Below, in pieces: positions 8,856-18,197 of a stretch of DNA of 64,000 nt (positions within the stretch are counted from its first letter, which is position 1; every line of letters starts with the position of its first letter). Source of the DNA: Adhaeribacter pallidiroseus (GTDB lineage Bacteria > Bacteroidota > Bacteroidia > Cytophagales > Hymenobacteraceae); contig NZ_QASA01000001.1 of assembly GCF_003340495.1 (NCBI RefSeq), positions 1,922,001 through 1,986,000 of the forward strand, in the 5' to 3' direction. The position numbers were made by a program, and so were the translations under genes. The notes beneath the pieces were generated by a model. The model made no database searches. It saw nothing but the letters and a program-made list of their open reading frames with translations, and had not been told where the DNA came from.

Positions 8856-9908
8856 ATGAGCGTAACGCAGCGTATTTTAGTTACCGGAAGTGCGGGTTTT
8901 ATTGGTCACCATCTGTTGCTAGCATTGGCAAAGCTGCCTTACCTGGTTTATGGCCTGGATTCGGTAAACAATTACTACGATCCCGAGTTAAAAACGGGCC
9001 GTTTAAAGGTGCAAGGATTTGAATCGAATAATGTTCCGGAAAACACGGTAGTTGCCAGCCAACAATATGCTAACGTATTTTTTACGAAGCTCGATTTGAT
9101 TGATGCTCCTGCTTTAAGTAAATTATTTGAAGAACAAAATTTTGACATTGTCATAAATCTGGCGGCCCAAGCCGGAGTACGCCATAGCATGGAAGACCCG
9201 CAATCGTACGTGGCCAGTAATTTAGTAGGGTTTGCCAATTTACTCGAATGTTGCCGACGCTTTAAAATCAAGCATTTATTGTTTGCTTCTTCCAGTAGCG
9301 TATACGGGAATAACTCCCAAATTCCGTTTGCTACTACGCATGCCACCGATACCCCCGTTTCTTTTTACGCCGCTACTAAAAAGGCCAACGAAGTAATGGC
9401 CCATAGTTACGCCCACCTTTACCAAATTCCTACTACCGGTTTGCGTTTTTTTACGGTATACGGTCCCTGGGGCCGACCGGATATGGCTTATTACTCCTTT
9501 ACGAAAGCCATTATGGCCGAAACTCCCATTAAAATTTACAATCACGGGAATATGCTCCGCGACTTTACTTATGTCGATGACGTGGTGCAAAGTATAATCC
9601 GGTTAATTTCGTTAGCGCCGGCGCTAAGTTCCTCTCCGGGGGCGCCTTTTAAGATACTAAACATTGGTAACAGCAAGCCGGAACAATTACTTGAACTCAT
9701 TTCTTTACTCGAAAAATTGCTTCAGAAAAAAGCCATTCTGGACCTGCAACCCATGCCTCCCGGCGATGTACCAACCACTTATGCCGATGTTAGCGAACTG
9801 GAAGCATTAACGAACTTCCGGCCTAATACTTCTCTGGAAGCTGGCCTAATTGAGTTTATAAGTTGGTATACCCGTTACTCCGAAAATAATTATCTGCCAG
9901 TGCGGTAA
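8856..9908 (+). CDS. NAD-dependent epimerase, UDP-glucuronate 4-epimerase-like
   Basis: 350 residues of the extended short-chain dehydrogenase type. N-terminal Rossmann motif GSAGFIGHHL (about residues 11-20), Asp-containing GLDSVNNYYDP, active site Ser-Ser-Ser in ASSSSVYG and the Tyr-x3-Lys pair in FYAATKKANE, then TGLRFFTVYGPWGRPDMA, which is characteristic of UDP-glucuronate 4-epimerases. It would supply a nucleotide sugar in the cytoplasm. It begins a run of four genes with short gaps (59, -8, 39 bp), all fitting polyprenyl-phosphate or lipid A sugar modification. The exact substrate is inferred from sequence resemblance only. Confidence 0.85.
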   Translation: MSVTQRILVTGSAGFIGHHLLLALAKLPYLVYGLDSVNNYYDPELKTGRLKVQGFESNNVPENTVVASQQYANVFFTKLDLIDAPALSKLFEEQNFDIVINLAAQAGVRHSMEDPQSYVASNLVGFANLLECCRRFKIKHLLFASSSSVYGNNSQIPFATTHATDTPVSFYAATKKANEVMAHSYAHLYQIPTTGLRFFTVYGPWGRPDMAYYSFTKAIMAETPIKIYNHGNMLRDFTYVDDVVQSIIRLISLAPALSSSPGAPFKILNIGNSKPEQLLELISLLEKLLQKKAILDLQPMPPGDVPTTYADVSELEALTNFRPNTSLEAGLIEFISWYTRYSENNYLPVR

Positions 9909-9967
9909 AAATTAATACGTATCTTTACGTAAGGAATAAATACCGCTATCATTGAATTTAGCACCCT

Positions 9968-10735
9968 ATGACCTTAATTGCTCCTTTAAAAAAATTGCTT
10001 TCCTTAACAATTATAGTTCCGGTTTATAACGAAGAAGAATGCTTGGTGCGTTTTTGCGATGCCATGGATCCTTTTTTGCAACAATCGCCGATGCCCACCC
10101 AGGTTCTTTTTGTGAACGACGGTTCCCGGGATAACAGTTTGCAGGAGATTAAAAAGATTTGTAAAAATAAAGAAGCTTATAATTTTATCTCCCTGGACAA
10201 GAATTATGGGCTAAGCACGGCTTTTAAAGCCGGCATTGATCATGCGCAATCTACTTATATCGGGTATATTGATTCGGATTTGCAAACGTCGCCGCTCGAT
10301 TTTTTAAAATTTTTCCCCTTTTTAGCGGAATACCAGATGGTTAACGGCATTCGCCAAAAAAGGAAAGATACTTTTGTGAAAAAGATTTCTTCTAAAATTG
10401 CGAATAGCTTCCGGCGCCGGATGATTCAGGATGGAATAGCCGATACGGGTTGTCCTTTAAAAATTATGGATGCCACGTACGCCAAAAATGTACCTTTTTT
10501 TACGGGGATGCACCGCTTTTTACCGGCCTTGTTTCAGTTGCAGGGTGGCCGGGTAAAGCAAGTGCCGGTGCAACATTTTGAGCGCCTGGCGGGCTATTCT
10601 AAATATCATTTATTCAATCGCCTGTGGGGGCCGCTGCAAGATACCTTTGCCTTCCGGTGGATGCGCAAGCGGTACATCCGGTACCAGATAGCCGAACAAC
10701 AGCAAAAAGTAATCTTGCAACCCCAGCATGACTAA
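9968..10735 (+). CDS. GT2 glycosyltransferase, polyprenyl-phosphate sugar synthase-like
   Basis: 255 residues with a GT-A fold: VPVYNEEECLVRF at the start, VNDGSRDNS, and the metal-binding DSDLQTSP. This is the pattern of dolichol/undecaprenyl-phosphate mannose or ArnC-type transferases, which move a sugar from a nucleotide to a lipid carrier at the inner face of the membrane. There are no C-terminal membrane helices, unlike many GtrB/ArnC proteins. It overlaps the next gene by 8 bp, so coupled translation is likely. With the downstream ArnT-like enzyme it would make and use a lipid-linked sugar donor; the sugar is unknown. Confidence 0.85.
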   Translation: MTLIAPLKKLLSLTIIVPVYNEEECLVRFCDAMDPFLQQSPMPTQVLFVNDGSRDNSLQEIKKICKNKEAYNFISLDKNYGLSTAFKAGIDHAQSTYIGYIDSDLQTSPLDFLKFFPFLAEYQMVNGIRQKRKDTFVKKISSKIANSFRRRMIQDGIADTGCPLKIMDATYAKNVPFFTGMHRFLPALFQLQGGRVKQVPVQHFERLAGYSKYHLFNRLWGPLQDTFAFRWMRKRYIRYQIAEQQQKVILQPQHD

Positions 10736-11432
10736 CACTAATTATCTGATATATGGCATTGGTTTACTGGCCCAGTTGTTATTTTCGGCCCGGTTGCTCG
10801 TGCAATGGGTGCAATCCGAAAAAGCCGGCAAAGTTTTATCGCCCGGTTCTTTCTGGACCACCAGCATTATGGCTTCTATCCTGCTGATGCTTTATGGTGC
10901 GCTGCGCGACGATGTGGTAATTATTGGGGGACAGGTTATCTCGTATTTTATTTACCTGCGCAATTTAAAATTAAAAAATATCTGGCAGGATGTTCCTTTT
11001 GCGATACGCTGGTTAGCCATTCTTTTTCCGTTTATTAGCTTTGCCTGGTTGCTCTTATACGATAATCATACCTGGGCTTCGCTCATGGCGCACAGCCGTA
11101 TTTCGGGAGCTTTAATTGCCTGGGGTGGCTTAGGCCAAGTTGTTTTTACTTTGCGTTTTGTGTACCAATGGTATTATTCCGAAAAAAAACAACAATCCCT
11201 AATACCCAATGGATTTTGGCTTATAAGCTTAATTGGGAGTTTAATGATTATGTCGTATGCGGTTTTCCGGCTCGATCCTATTCTTTTTATCGGCCAAATA
11301 TTTGGGGTAGTGGTATACGTCCGCAATTTTAGCATTGGCTCACGGGCGCAAAAACAAGCAACAACTATCCAGGATCCAGAAGCAACTTCCCAGCCGGCAC
11401 CCGTCAGTAGTTCGGCCCGGGCACCTAAGTAA
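10728..11432 (+). CDS. Membrane protein with two LAB_N domains
   Basis: 234 residues of transmembrane helices forming two repeats of the lipid-A-disaccharide synthase N-terminal (LAB_N) domain: first LLAQLLFSARLLVQWVQSEK with YGALRDDVV, second GQVVFTLRFVYQWYYSEKK with YAVFRLDP. Single LAB_N proteins often sit between a DPM1-like transferase and an ArnT-like transferase, as here, and have been suggested to help flip or handle the lipid-linked sugar. The duplicated form makes a self-contained pair of three- to four-helix bundles. The last about 30 residues are a polar Pro/Ser/Ala-rich tail. Role is inference. Confidence 0.85.
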   Translation: MTNTNYLIYGIGLLAQLLFSARLLVQWVQSEKAGKVLSPGSFWTTSIMASILLMLYGALRDDVVIIGGQVISYFIYLRNLKLKNIWQDVPFAIRWLAILFPFISFAWLLLYDNHTWASLMAHSRISGALIAWGGLGQVVFTLRFVYQWYYSEKKQQSLIPNGFWLISLIGSLMIMSYAVFRLDPILFIGQIFGVVVYVRNFSIGSRAQKQATTIQDPEATSQPAPVSSSARAPK

Positions 11433-11471
11433 ATGGCTAAGAGCAGCGGTACCCTTTTTTTTAATTTTTAA

Positions 11472-13142
11472 ATGCCCCAGATACGTAACAAAACTACCTC
11501 TCTATTACAAAACACCGCGGTTCAGGTTACTTTGCTGATGTTGGTACTGTACGCCACCTTTTTTCAGAACCTGCAAGCTCTTGAACCATCGTTAATGGAA
11601 GCCCGCAACTTTATAACCGTGCGGGAAATTACCCAAAACGGTACCTGGCTGATACCTACTTTAAACGGACAGCCGCGTCTGGCTAAACCCCCTTTACCTA
11701 CCTGGCTCACGGCTTTTTCTATTTTGGGGGCTGATGACTTATACGATTTGGCCGCGCTGCGATTTCCGGCCGCTTGTGTTTCGGCGCTGCTGGTTTTTTT
11801 CTTGTACTTGTTTACCCGTAGGCTCACCCGCGACCGGTATTTGCCGTTCCTGGCGGGGTTAGTACTGGCTACTTCTTTTTCTTTTTTTAATATTGGTCGG
11901 CAAGGTACCTGGGATATTTACTGCCATTCGTTTATGATGGGCGGTATTTGGTTGTTAGTAACGGGTTTGCAAGCAGAAAACAAAGCCTGGGGTATTTTTG
12001 CAGGCAGTGGTTTATTAATGGGCTTCTCTTTTTTAAGTAAAGGCCCGGTTTCTTTTTATGCTTTATTACTTCCGTTTTTAATAAGCTATGCTTGGGGTTA
12101 TGGCACGAGTAACTTAAAAAAACACCGAACCGGAATAATAATAGTTACCATCATCTGCTTACTGGTTAGTCTAGCCTGGCCCTTTTATGTTTACCTGCAG
12201 GAACCAGCCAGAATGGCTACCAACATTTCCAATGAGAGTACGGCCTGGGTAAACCGGCACGTAAAGCCTTTCTGGTTTTATATCAGTTTTCCGTGGCAGG
12301 CCGGCATCTGGGCTATTTTCGCGGTAACGGCTTTAGTGATACCCTACGCTCGGCGGCGCATTGCACTTTATGGGAATTACCGGTTTCTGAGTAGTTGGGT
12401 ATTTAGCTGCTTTATATTGTTATCGCTGATTCCGGAAAAAAAAGAGCGTTACTTACTTCCTTTGCTCATGCCTTTAGCTTTGCTTACCGCATATTACCTG
12501 CGGTATATGTGGGAAGTTTTTCAAAATAAAGCGGCTACCAAATCCGACCGCGTTGTATTTCTAATTAACACGGTGGTTTATGTATTAATCTCGCTTGCCC
12601 TGCCGGTAATGCTTTACATCTTAGGATACCAGCACAATTTAATTACTACAACTACTTTAATCTGGAGCAGTTGTTTGTTTCTGATCCTGGCAGTATGCTT
12701 CGTGCAGTTTTTTTTAAAAAAAGACTTTCGATTGTTTTTAGCGGCAGCCGTAATTTTGCATGTAGTAGCTCTTTTCTTTTTAATACCGCGTTACCAGAGC
12801 CTGGTGCACCCAGTAAAAAATTACGTGGGATTAGATCAAGTTCGGCAAATCAAAGAACTACACGTAGTTCCGTTTTATGCCGTACAGGAAATATCGCCGG
12901 AGCATATTTGGGAAGTGGGTAAACAAGTAGATACCATATCCTGGAACCGCCAGCAACTGCAACTACCCAAAACGCTGCCAGCCGCCATTTTTTCTAAATT
13001 TGCGCTTAATCGGGGCATGTTACCCCAGTTCAACTTACGCTTACAAAAAATTGGACGGTACCAGTACGATCGCCGGCACCCGGAAAGAGTGTATTATGTT
13101 TATTACCTAACGGCGGGTAAGCAAACCGCTAGCGATCGCTAA
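11472..13142 (+). CDS. ArnT/GT-C family glycosyltransferase
   Basis: 556 residues with about twelve membrane helices. The first periplasmic loop has the GT-C signature ALEPSLMEARNFITVREI followed by WLIPTLNGQPRLAKPPLPTWL, characteristic of ArnT and related PMT-like enzymes that transfer a sugar from a polyprenyl-phosphate to lipid A or another envelope acceptor. A periplasmic C-terminal domain follows the last helices (from about residue 440). It is the last gene of the four-gene run and its end overlaps the convergent AraC gene by 14 bp. Whether the acceptor is lipid A cannot be told. Confidence 0.85.
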   Translation: MPQIRNKTTSLLQNTAVQVTLLMLVLYATFFQNLQALEPSLMEARNFITVREITQNGTWLIPTLNGQPRLAKPPLPTWLTAFSILGADDLYDLAALRFPAACVSALLVFFLYLFTRRLTRDRYLPFLAGLVLATSFSFFNIGRQGTWDIYCHSFMMGGIWLLVTGLQAENKAWGIFAGSGLLMGFSFLSKGPVSFYALLLPFLISYAWGYGTSNLKKHRTGIIIVTIICLLVSLAWPFYVYLQEPARMATNISNESTAWVNRHVKPFWFYISFPWQAGIWAIFAVTALVIPYARRRIALYGNYRFLSSWVFSCFILLSLIPEKKERYLLPLLMPLALLTAYYLRYMWEVFQNKAATKSDRVVFLINTVVYVLISLALPVMLYILGYQHNLITTTTLIWSSCLFLILAVCFVQFFLKKDFRLFLAAAVILHVVALFFLIPRYQSLVHPVKNYVGLDQVRQIKELHVVPFYAVQEISPEHIWEVGKQVDTISWNRQQLQLPKTLPAAIFSKFALNRGMLPQFNLRLQKIGRYQYDRRHPERVYYVYYLTAGKQTASDR

Positions 13143-14022
13143 AATTATAGGAGTGCGTATCGCTGTTTACTTTTTCTAATAGCTTGCTGCGAAATTCACC
13201 GGGAGTTACACCGTAGTATTTTTTAAATAATTTATTTAAATGGCTGCCATCCGTAAAGCCGAATTCGTAAGTAATCTGCGAAATGCTGCGGTTGCTGAAC
13301 TGCAACCGGTGCTGAATCATTTTAAGTTTGTATTTTAGGATATATTGCTGCAACGATTCGCCGGTTTGCCTTTTGAAAAAAATGCTTAAATACCCCGCGG
13401 AATAATTGAATTTTTCAACTAATTGCTCTATCCGCAGCTGCTCGGGTTGCTGAATGTTTTGGCTGATGTAAGATAAAATTTCTTCAATCAGCTGGGCGCT
13501 TTTGGGGTCTTTAGCCGCCACTCCTTTTTCCTGAACTACGTTCCGGGCCAATATACCCAAAATAGCTTTCATCAGGCTGTTCATGATTAACTCGTAAGAG
13601 CTTTCGGAACTGCGTTCATACTCCTGCAACAATACCGGGAGCAAGTGTTCTATCGTTTCTTTTTCTTTAGCATCCGAAACCAAACTGCCGCAGGATTGAT
13701 AAGGGGCATTTAACAATAAGTGCACCGTCCGGGGCCAATTAGGTCCGGTTGGAATAACGGGTTCCTGCACAAAGGCTTCCGTAAAACGCAGGTAGCAAAA
13801 AGTGGTAATTTCTTCTATCAGAAAGTAATGGTAATCTTCCGGGCCTAGTAAGAAAACATCGCCGGCCGCATAATTAAAAGTGTTGCCATTAATAAAATGC
13901 TGGCCTTGGCCGCTCCGGATAAAAATTATTTCAAAATAACTGTGTTTATGTACCGGGTGCTGCCATTCGGCGGCCGTAAATACATAAATATTAAAGGGTT
14001 CGTATTGAATGTAGCGCTTCAT
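13129..14022 (-). CDS. AraC family transcriptional regulator
   Basis: 297 residues: an N-terminal cupin-like sensor half (HKHSYFEIIFIRSGQGQHFINGN, about residues 22-45) and a C-terminal double helix-turn-helix (about 195-285; YSAGYLSIFFKRQTGESL and ITYEFGFTDGSHLNKLFKK, GVTPGEFR). The His-rich cupin start suggests a small sugar or metabolite ligand. It is convergent with the ArnT-like gene and transcribed toward it. The next genes upstream on the same strand are a small unknown gene and the phosphatase fusion; what it controls is not shown by the sequence. Confidence 0.9.
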   Translation of the reverse strand: MKRYIQYEPFNIYVFTAAEWQHPVHKHSYFEIIFIRSGQGQHFINGNTFNYAAGDVFLLGPEDYHYFLIEEITTFCYLRFTEAFVQEPVIPTGPNWPRTVHLLLNAPYQSCGSLVSDAKEKETIEHLLPVLLQEYERSSESSYELIMNSLMKAILGILARNVVQEKGVAAKDPKSAQLIEEILSYISQNIQQPEQLRIEQLVEKFNYSAGYLSIFFKRQTGESLQQYILKYKLKMIQHRLQFSNRSISQITYEFGFTDGSHLNKLFKKYYGVTPGEFRSKLLEKVNSDTHSYNFSDR

Positions 14023-14114
14023 GTATGTAGCTACTGGTAAAAAGTTATTAGGGTAATTACTGGAGGTGATGTTATTCTCTGCTTGGCTGCTTTAGGAGTT
14101 AGTTAGGGGTAATT

Positions 14115-14414
14115 TTAATTTTGTTCTTTTAAAAAAATTAACAGTTTATCAATGTCCTGTAGGGCTTGCTGCTGGGCTAAGTTAAAATTGTCTTGTAAGT
14201 GCGATTCATTTTTAATAAAATCTACTGATAAGTACTTATCCGGATTGCGGGAAAGGGTAGTAAACGGGCCGTAATTTTGTAGGTGGTCTTCTAAGGGTAG
14301 TAATAACTGTAGCGCATCTTCAATTAAACTACGTAGCACAAAAACGTTTCCCCGGCTATAGCGCAAAAAATTAATCTGAAATTTTATTCTTTCCATTTCG
14401 GCACCCTTATCCAT
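14115..14414 (-). CDS. Small hypothetical protein, probably helical
   Basis: 99 residues; a second in-frame Met at residue 7 (MERIKFQINF) is an equally good start. It has no signal peptide or membrane helix and is rich in Leu, Gln and Asn, with amphipathic stretches at both ends (RSLIEDALQLLLPLEDHL and LAQQQALQDIDKLLIFLKEQ), suggesting a helical bundle or a small binding protein. I do not recognise a family. It lies between the AraC gene and the phosphatase fusion, same strand, with 92 and 275 bp gaps. Codon use resembles its neighbours, so it is probably real. Confidence 0.55.
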   Translation of the reverse strand: MDKGAEMERIKFQINFLRYSRGNVFVLRSLIEDALQLLLPLEDHLQNYGPFTTLSRNPDKYLSVDFIKNESHLQDNFNLAQQQALQDIDKLLIFLKEQN

Positions 14415-14689
14415 ACAAAGCGCAATTTTTAGTCAATATAGTCATTATTACATTGGTAAAAGAACATAAATTTAAAATATAAGCGGCAATTGCAATAGGT
14501 AGTTCCTATTAAAAAGATTTGAATTTAGAACCGAGTAAAAGTTTATTTGCCTACGCCCGTTAAGGATGAAGTAGAATTAAATGCTCATATAATTATTTGA
14601 CTGCTATCTAAAATTTTAACTCGCCAGGAAAGTCGTCCTAAGACTATTTACTTAATCCATTTACTTAACTAGGCCGGGTTAGTTGGTTT

Positions 14690-16531
14690 TTAATGGTATT
14701 TTTTAATTATCTGCATTATTTTATCGAACAAAGCCGTGTTTTCGTATACTCCCCGAAAATCCAGAGAATGCGGGCCATAGGCAAATACTGGTACCGGTAT
14801 GGCCGAATGATCATCAGAACTGAAATTGCCGGCTACGTAGTTCTGAGTCAAATTGCCGTCCAGCAGCGATAAGCCTCCGGTTTCGTGGTCGGCGGTAACC
14901 ACTACCAAGGTTTCGCCGTTCTCGTCGGCAAATTGCATGGCTTCTCCCACGAGTTGGTCAAAATCCAGCATTTCTTGTACAACTAAAGGTAAATTGTTCT
15001 GGTGTCCGCCATGGTCGATTTGAGCGCCTTCGGCCATGATAAAAAAACCGGATTTGTTTGGTTGTAAGGCCTTTATAGAAGTACGCAAGGCATTTCGCAG
15101 AAAGTCGTTTCTTCCGGTAGCTTTAGAAAGCATGGCCGTGGAATCCAGTACCACAAACTTAGTGGCAACACCTGGCTCGAAACCCGTTAACTGAGTAGCG
15201 GTACGATAACCTTTCTGTTGTAAAAGGGTAAATAAATTACGGGAGTCGGCGCGCTTAATAAATGGTTTGCTGTTGCCGCCGATTAAAATATCTACGGGGC
15301 TAGAAGTAAAATCAAGCGCAATGGCCTCGCTTAGACTTCTTTCGTTTTGGTGCGCGTAAAAGCAGGCCGGGGTAGCATCGGTAATATCGCCTGCTGATAT
15401 TAAAGCGGTTTTCATTTGGTAGGCGGTTAGCAAATCAGGGATAGCCGTAAGGGGTTTGCCTTGGGAATCTACCCCCACGTACCGGTTATTGGTTTTTTTA
15501 CCGGTGGCCATAGCGGTAGCTCCCGCCGCAGAATCGGTAATGTAGGTATCGGCCGCCGATGTTTTAGATAAGCCGATATTTAAAAAATTAAACAAATTTA
15601 ACTTGCCCGCCTGCCCCGTGTAGCCGGCGTAAATCTGCGCTAAGCCCATGCCATCACCAATCAGCAATATTACATTCTTAACTTTTGTGAGCTGGTCGTT
15701 ATTTACGTATTTAGGTGGGTAAACTGGGTAAGCCGACGTTTTTAGTTGGAATTCGTTCTGGGGTAACTTTTTTAAAAAAGTGGTCAGATTCGTAACGTCG
15801 TCCGTGCCAATATAATCCACGCCCAATTGCATCAGGGTTTTCCAGGAGTTTACATTATCCGGGGTAGCCCAGAAACGTATTTTTTGATGCAGGTGGTGCA
15901 CGCTATCAATTAGTCTTTGAATTTTTAAGAGGTCGGCCGCTACTATTTTACCTTTCCCGTTCCAGGCAGTGTACTTTCGAAAACTATCGCTGATTAATCC
16001 CACGCGTTGCGATTGGGCTGCGTTGTATTGCTGGCCAGGTGTGCCATCAAAATGAATGAACGCCGGAAACTCTGCCCAAGTGGCAGGTGCTGGTTTCTCA
16101 CCGCTGATTACAATCTTAATAGTTGAATTTTTAAAAATTTCGGGGTAAGCACCCAGTAGTTTTACTAGGGCCGGTAGGGTAGTAGCACCCGTTGTTTTTA
16201 AATCAATCAATAACTGCAATACCGCCTTTTTATCAGAATAAGCGGTTCCTTTATTTTTCCGGATTTGGGTTTGTAAGGGTTTTAAATACAAAGCTTCCAG
16301 CGTACGGTCGGAAGCAATTTCCTGCGGTTCGTGGGCTACATACAACACCTTATCTTTTAAATAAACATCAGCCTCCATCGATCCTACGCGCCGGGAGTAC
16401 GCATTTAAAAAGGGAATGGGTTGCTGATAATCATTATGGGCGTGTACCTGAGCCGGTGTATAATGGATTTGGGCTTGTAAAGAGGTACAAAATAGTATAA
16501 AAATTACGAGGAAACTTACCGGAAATTTCAT
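14690..16531 (-). CDS. Secreted GDPD/PI-PLC-like domain fused to alkaline phosphatase
   Basis: 613 residues with a signal peptide (FPVSFLVIFILFCTSLQA). Residues about 25-265 form a glycerophosphodiesterase/PI-PLC-like barrel with HAHNDY, MEADVYL and VAHE as the likely catalytic and metal residues. Residues about 285-613 are an alkaline phosphatase: LIGDGMGLAQ, the nucleophile Ser334 in TDSAAGATAMATG, AEGAQIDHGGH and VTADHETGG. Both active sites look complete. The pair could release a phosphomonoester from a phosphodiester and then inorganic phosphate in the periplasm. It has its own 275 bp downstream gap and about 610 bp upstream region; phosphate control is plausible but no box was identified. 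Confidence 0.9.
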   Translation of the reverse strand: MKFPVSFLVIFILFCTSLQAQIHYTPAQVHAHNDYQQPIPFLNAYSRRVGSMEADVYLKDKVLYVAHEPQEIASDRTLEALYLKPLQTQIRKNKGTAYSDKKAVLQLLIDLKTTGATTLPALVKLLGAYPEIFKNSTIKIVISGEKPAPATWAEFPAFIHFDGTPGQQYNAAQSQRVGLISDSFRKYTAWNGKGKIVAADLLKIQRLIDSVHHLHQKIRFWATPDNVNSWKTLMQLGVDYIGTDDVTNLTTFLKKLPQNEFQLKTSAYPVYPPKYVNNDQLTKVKNVILLIGDGMGLAQIYAGYTGQAGKLNLFNFLNIGLSKTSAADTYITDSAAGATAMATGKKTNNRYVGVDSQGKPLTAIPDLLTAYQMKTALISAGDITDATPACFYAHQNERSLSEAIALDFTSSPVDILIGGNSKPFIKRADSRNLFTLLQQKGYRTATQLTGFEPGVATKFVVLDSTAMLSKATGRNDFLRNALRTSIKALQPNKSGFFIMAEGAQIDHGGHQNNLPLVVQEMLDFDQLVGEAMQFADENGETLVVVTADHETGGLSLLDGNLTQNYVAGNFSSDDHSAIPVPVFAYGPHSLDFRGVYENTALFDKIMQIIKKYH

Positions 16532-17143
16532 AAAGGTTTAGTTAAGCAGCACTTGTTAAAAAGATTCAACATGGAATATTTAGCGTTCATCGAACGTGCA
16601 AATAACTAAAAGGCTGGCGGATCCGCTAACCCGGAAGCATTATCTTTCAGTTAAATTGATTTAAGAACATTATGAACTCTTTCACAAAACAATGTTGCCG
16701 TTTTTATCGAAATGGCGTACTTTTTTAAATTTTTGTAGTGCTACCGCAGCTAACTTATGTACCAACAAAAATGCGTCTAAAAGTAAGATTAAATTAAGTG
16801 AGCCCCGTTACTATTTTTGTTATGAAACCGGCTAAAAGCAAATTAGCATTTAACGTTTTGCAATAAAAAAGCAAAATTCCTGGGTATATTAAGAATTAGA
16901 TTTAAAAATACGTATGATTTATTAGTAAATAGGCTTTTAAAAAGGCAGTACAATGGTATTGTTAAGTGGGAGTATGCAGCAGAAAATTATTCAAACTGTT
17001 TTTGCTAAAGTTCCGCTAAGTAAACGCAACATTTATAAATTCAGTTTGCATTTTATAGTTAATACCACGCTGCTTTTTTCTAGCTACGTTCATGCTGCGC
17101 CATATAATTATTATAAAATTTAAAAAAATTAGCTTTTACTCAC
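16532..17143. other. Gene-free divergent region
   Basis: Between the phosphatase fusion (minus) and the fructokinase (plus). It is AT-rich; only short frames overlap the fructokinase start. No RNA, repeat or strong hairpin recognised. It must contain both promoters. Confidence 0.5.
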
Positions 17144-18022
17144 ATGATGCACCAAATTATTTGTTTCGGCGAAACCTTATGGGACATGCTGCCCAGCGGC
17201 CACCTGCCCGGTGGAGCCCCTATGAATGTAGCCATTCATTTAAAATACAATCACTACAACTCACTTGTTATTAGCCGGGTAAGCACCGATGATTTAGGCG
17301 AAGCGCTCTTAGATTTTTTAAGAAAAAAAGAAGTCTCTACCGAATTTATCCAGATTGGGAAAACCCATTTAACCGGCGTAGTAAAAGTGAATGTGGATGA
17401 TAAAAGCGAAATAACTTACAATATTGTAGAGCCGGTTGCCTGGGATTATATTCAATACGATGAAAATGTAGCCAAACAAGTAGCGCAAAGTGATGTTTTT
17501 GTTTACGGCAGCCTGGCGGCCCGCAGCCCCACTACTCGCGATACGCTGCTGCAATATTTACCCAAGGCCCAATTAAAAGTTTTTGATGTAAATCTGCGCC
17601 CACCCCACTTCACCCCGGAACGAATAGAACACTTGCTGCACTTTGCAGACATTGTAAAAATGAACCACCAGGAATTAGAACTAGTTACCGGCTGGCTTGG
17701 GCAACTTGGAAACGAACAACAACAAATGGAGCAAGTTCGGCAGAAATTTAAATTGCAAATGGTGATTTTAACTCGGGGCGAGAATGGAGCAGCCGTTTTA
17801 ACCAACGAAGGTTTTTGGGAACATCCGGGTTATAAGGTGAAGGTAGAAGACACTATTGGCAGCGGCGATTCCTTCCTGGCCACTTTCCTGAGTAACCACC
17901 TGCAGCAGCTACCAATACCCGAATGTTTGAGAAAAGCTTGTTTAGTAGGTGCTTACGTGGCTTCGTGTAAAGGTGCTACTCCCACCTACGACCCCTTGCT
18001 GCTGGAGGCCAACTTTGCTTAG
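17144..18022 (+). CDS. Fructokinase-like PfkB family sugar kinase
   Basis: 292 residues. The N-terminus CFGETLWDMLP and PGGAPMNVAIHL are typical of fructokinases; the C-terminal signature DTIGSGDSF contains the catalytic base Asp242. It would phosphorylate fructose with ATP in the cytoplasm, giving fructose 6-phosphate. The GH32 fructan hydrolase gene follows about 610 bp downstream on the same strand, so the two are likely one sucrose/fructan use module, although the gap with two large hairpins suggests separate transcription. A Met-Met start at 17144 is used; the frame starting at 17092 is an unrelated shadow. Confidence 0.87.
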   Translation: MMHQIICFGETLWDMLPSGHLPGGAPMNVAIHLKYNHYNSLVISRVSTDDLGEALLDFLRKKEVSTEFIQIGKTHLTGVVKVNVDDKSEITYNIVEPVAWDYIQYDENVAKQVAQSDVFVYGSLAARSPTTRDTLLQYLPKAQLKVFDVNLRPPHFTPERIEHLLHFADIVKMNHQELELVTGWLGQLGNEQQQMEQVRQKFKLQMVILTRGENGAAVLTNEGFWEHPGYKVKVEDTIGSGDSFLATFLSNHLQQLPIPECLRKACLVGAYVASCKGATPTYDPLLLEANFA

Positions 18023-18105
18023 AACCAGGCTTTCTAATCCGGAATACTTACTTTTTATTTCTAACAATAAACCTACAACAAACGAAAAGAATCTAGTACT
18101 TATTT

Positions 18106-18149
18106 ATGTTGATTTGGGCTACACCAATTGTGTGCGCCCAAATCAACAT
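18106..18149. repeat. Perfect 14-bp inverted repeat (first of a tandem pair)
   Basis: atgttgatttgggc at 18106-18119 pairs exactly with gcccaaatcaacat at 18136-18149; the 16-base loop contains a nested acac/gtgt. There is no T run after it, so it is not a plain intrinsic terminator. Confidence 0.8.
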
Positions 18150-18156
18150 GAATGTC

Positions 18157-18197
18157 CCCGGGAAAGTCTCTCCCGTTTCGGAAGAGACTTTCCCGGG
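18157..18197. repeat. Perfect 15-bp inverted repeat (second of a tandem pair)
   Basis: cccgggaaagtctct at 18157-18171 pairs exactly with agagactttcccggg at 18183-18197 across an 11-base loop. It lies 7 bp after the first hairpin. GC-rich tip, no T run on either side. The hairpin could be an RNA processing or stabilising element, or a protein site. Confidence 0.8.

Noticed and set aside
17092-17274. 60-codon plus-strand frame overlapping the fructokinase start
   Set aside because: Wrong frame over a clear kinase N-terminus and no family resemblance.
18106-18197. Calling the tandem hairpins intrinsic terminators
   Set aside because: Neither is followed by a T run on either strand.
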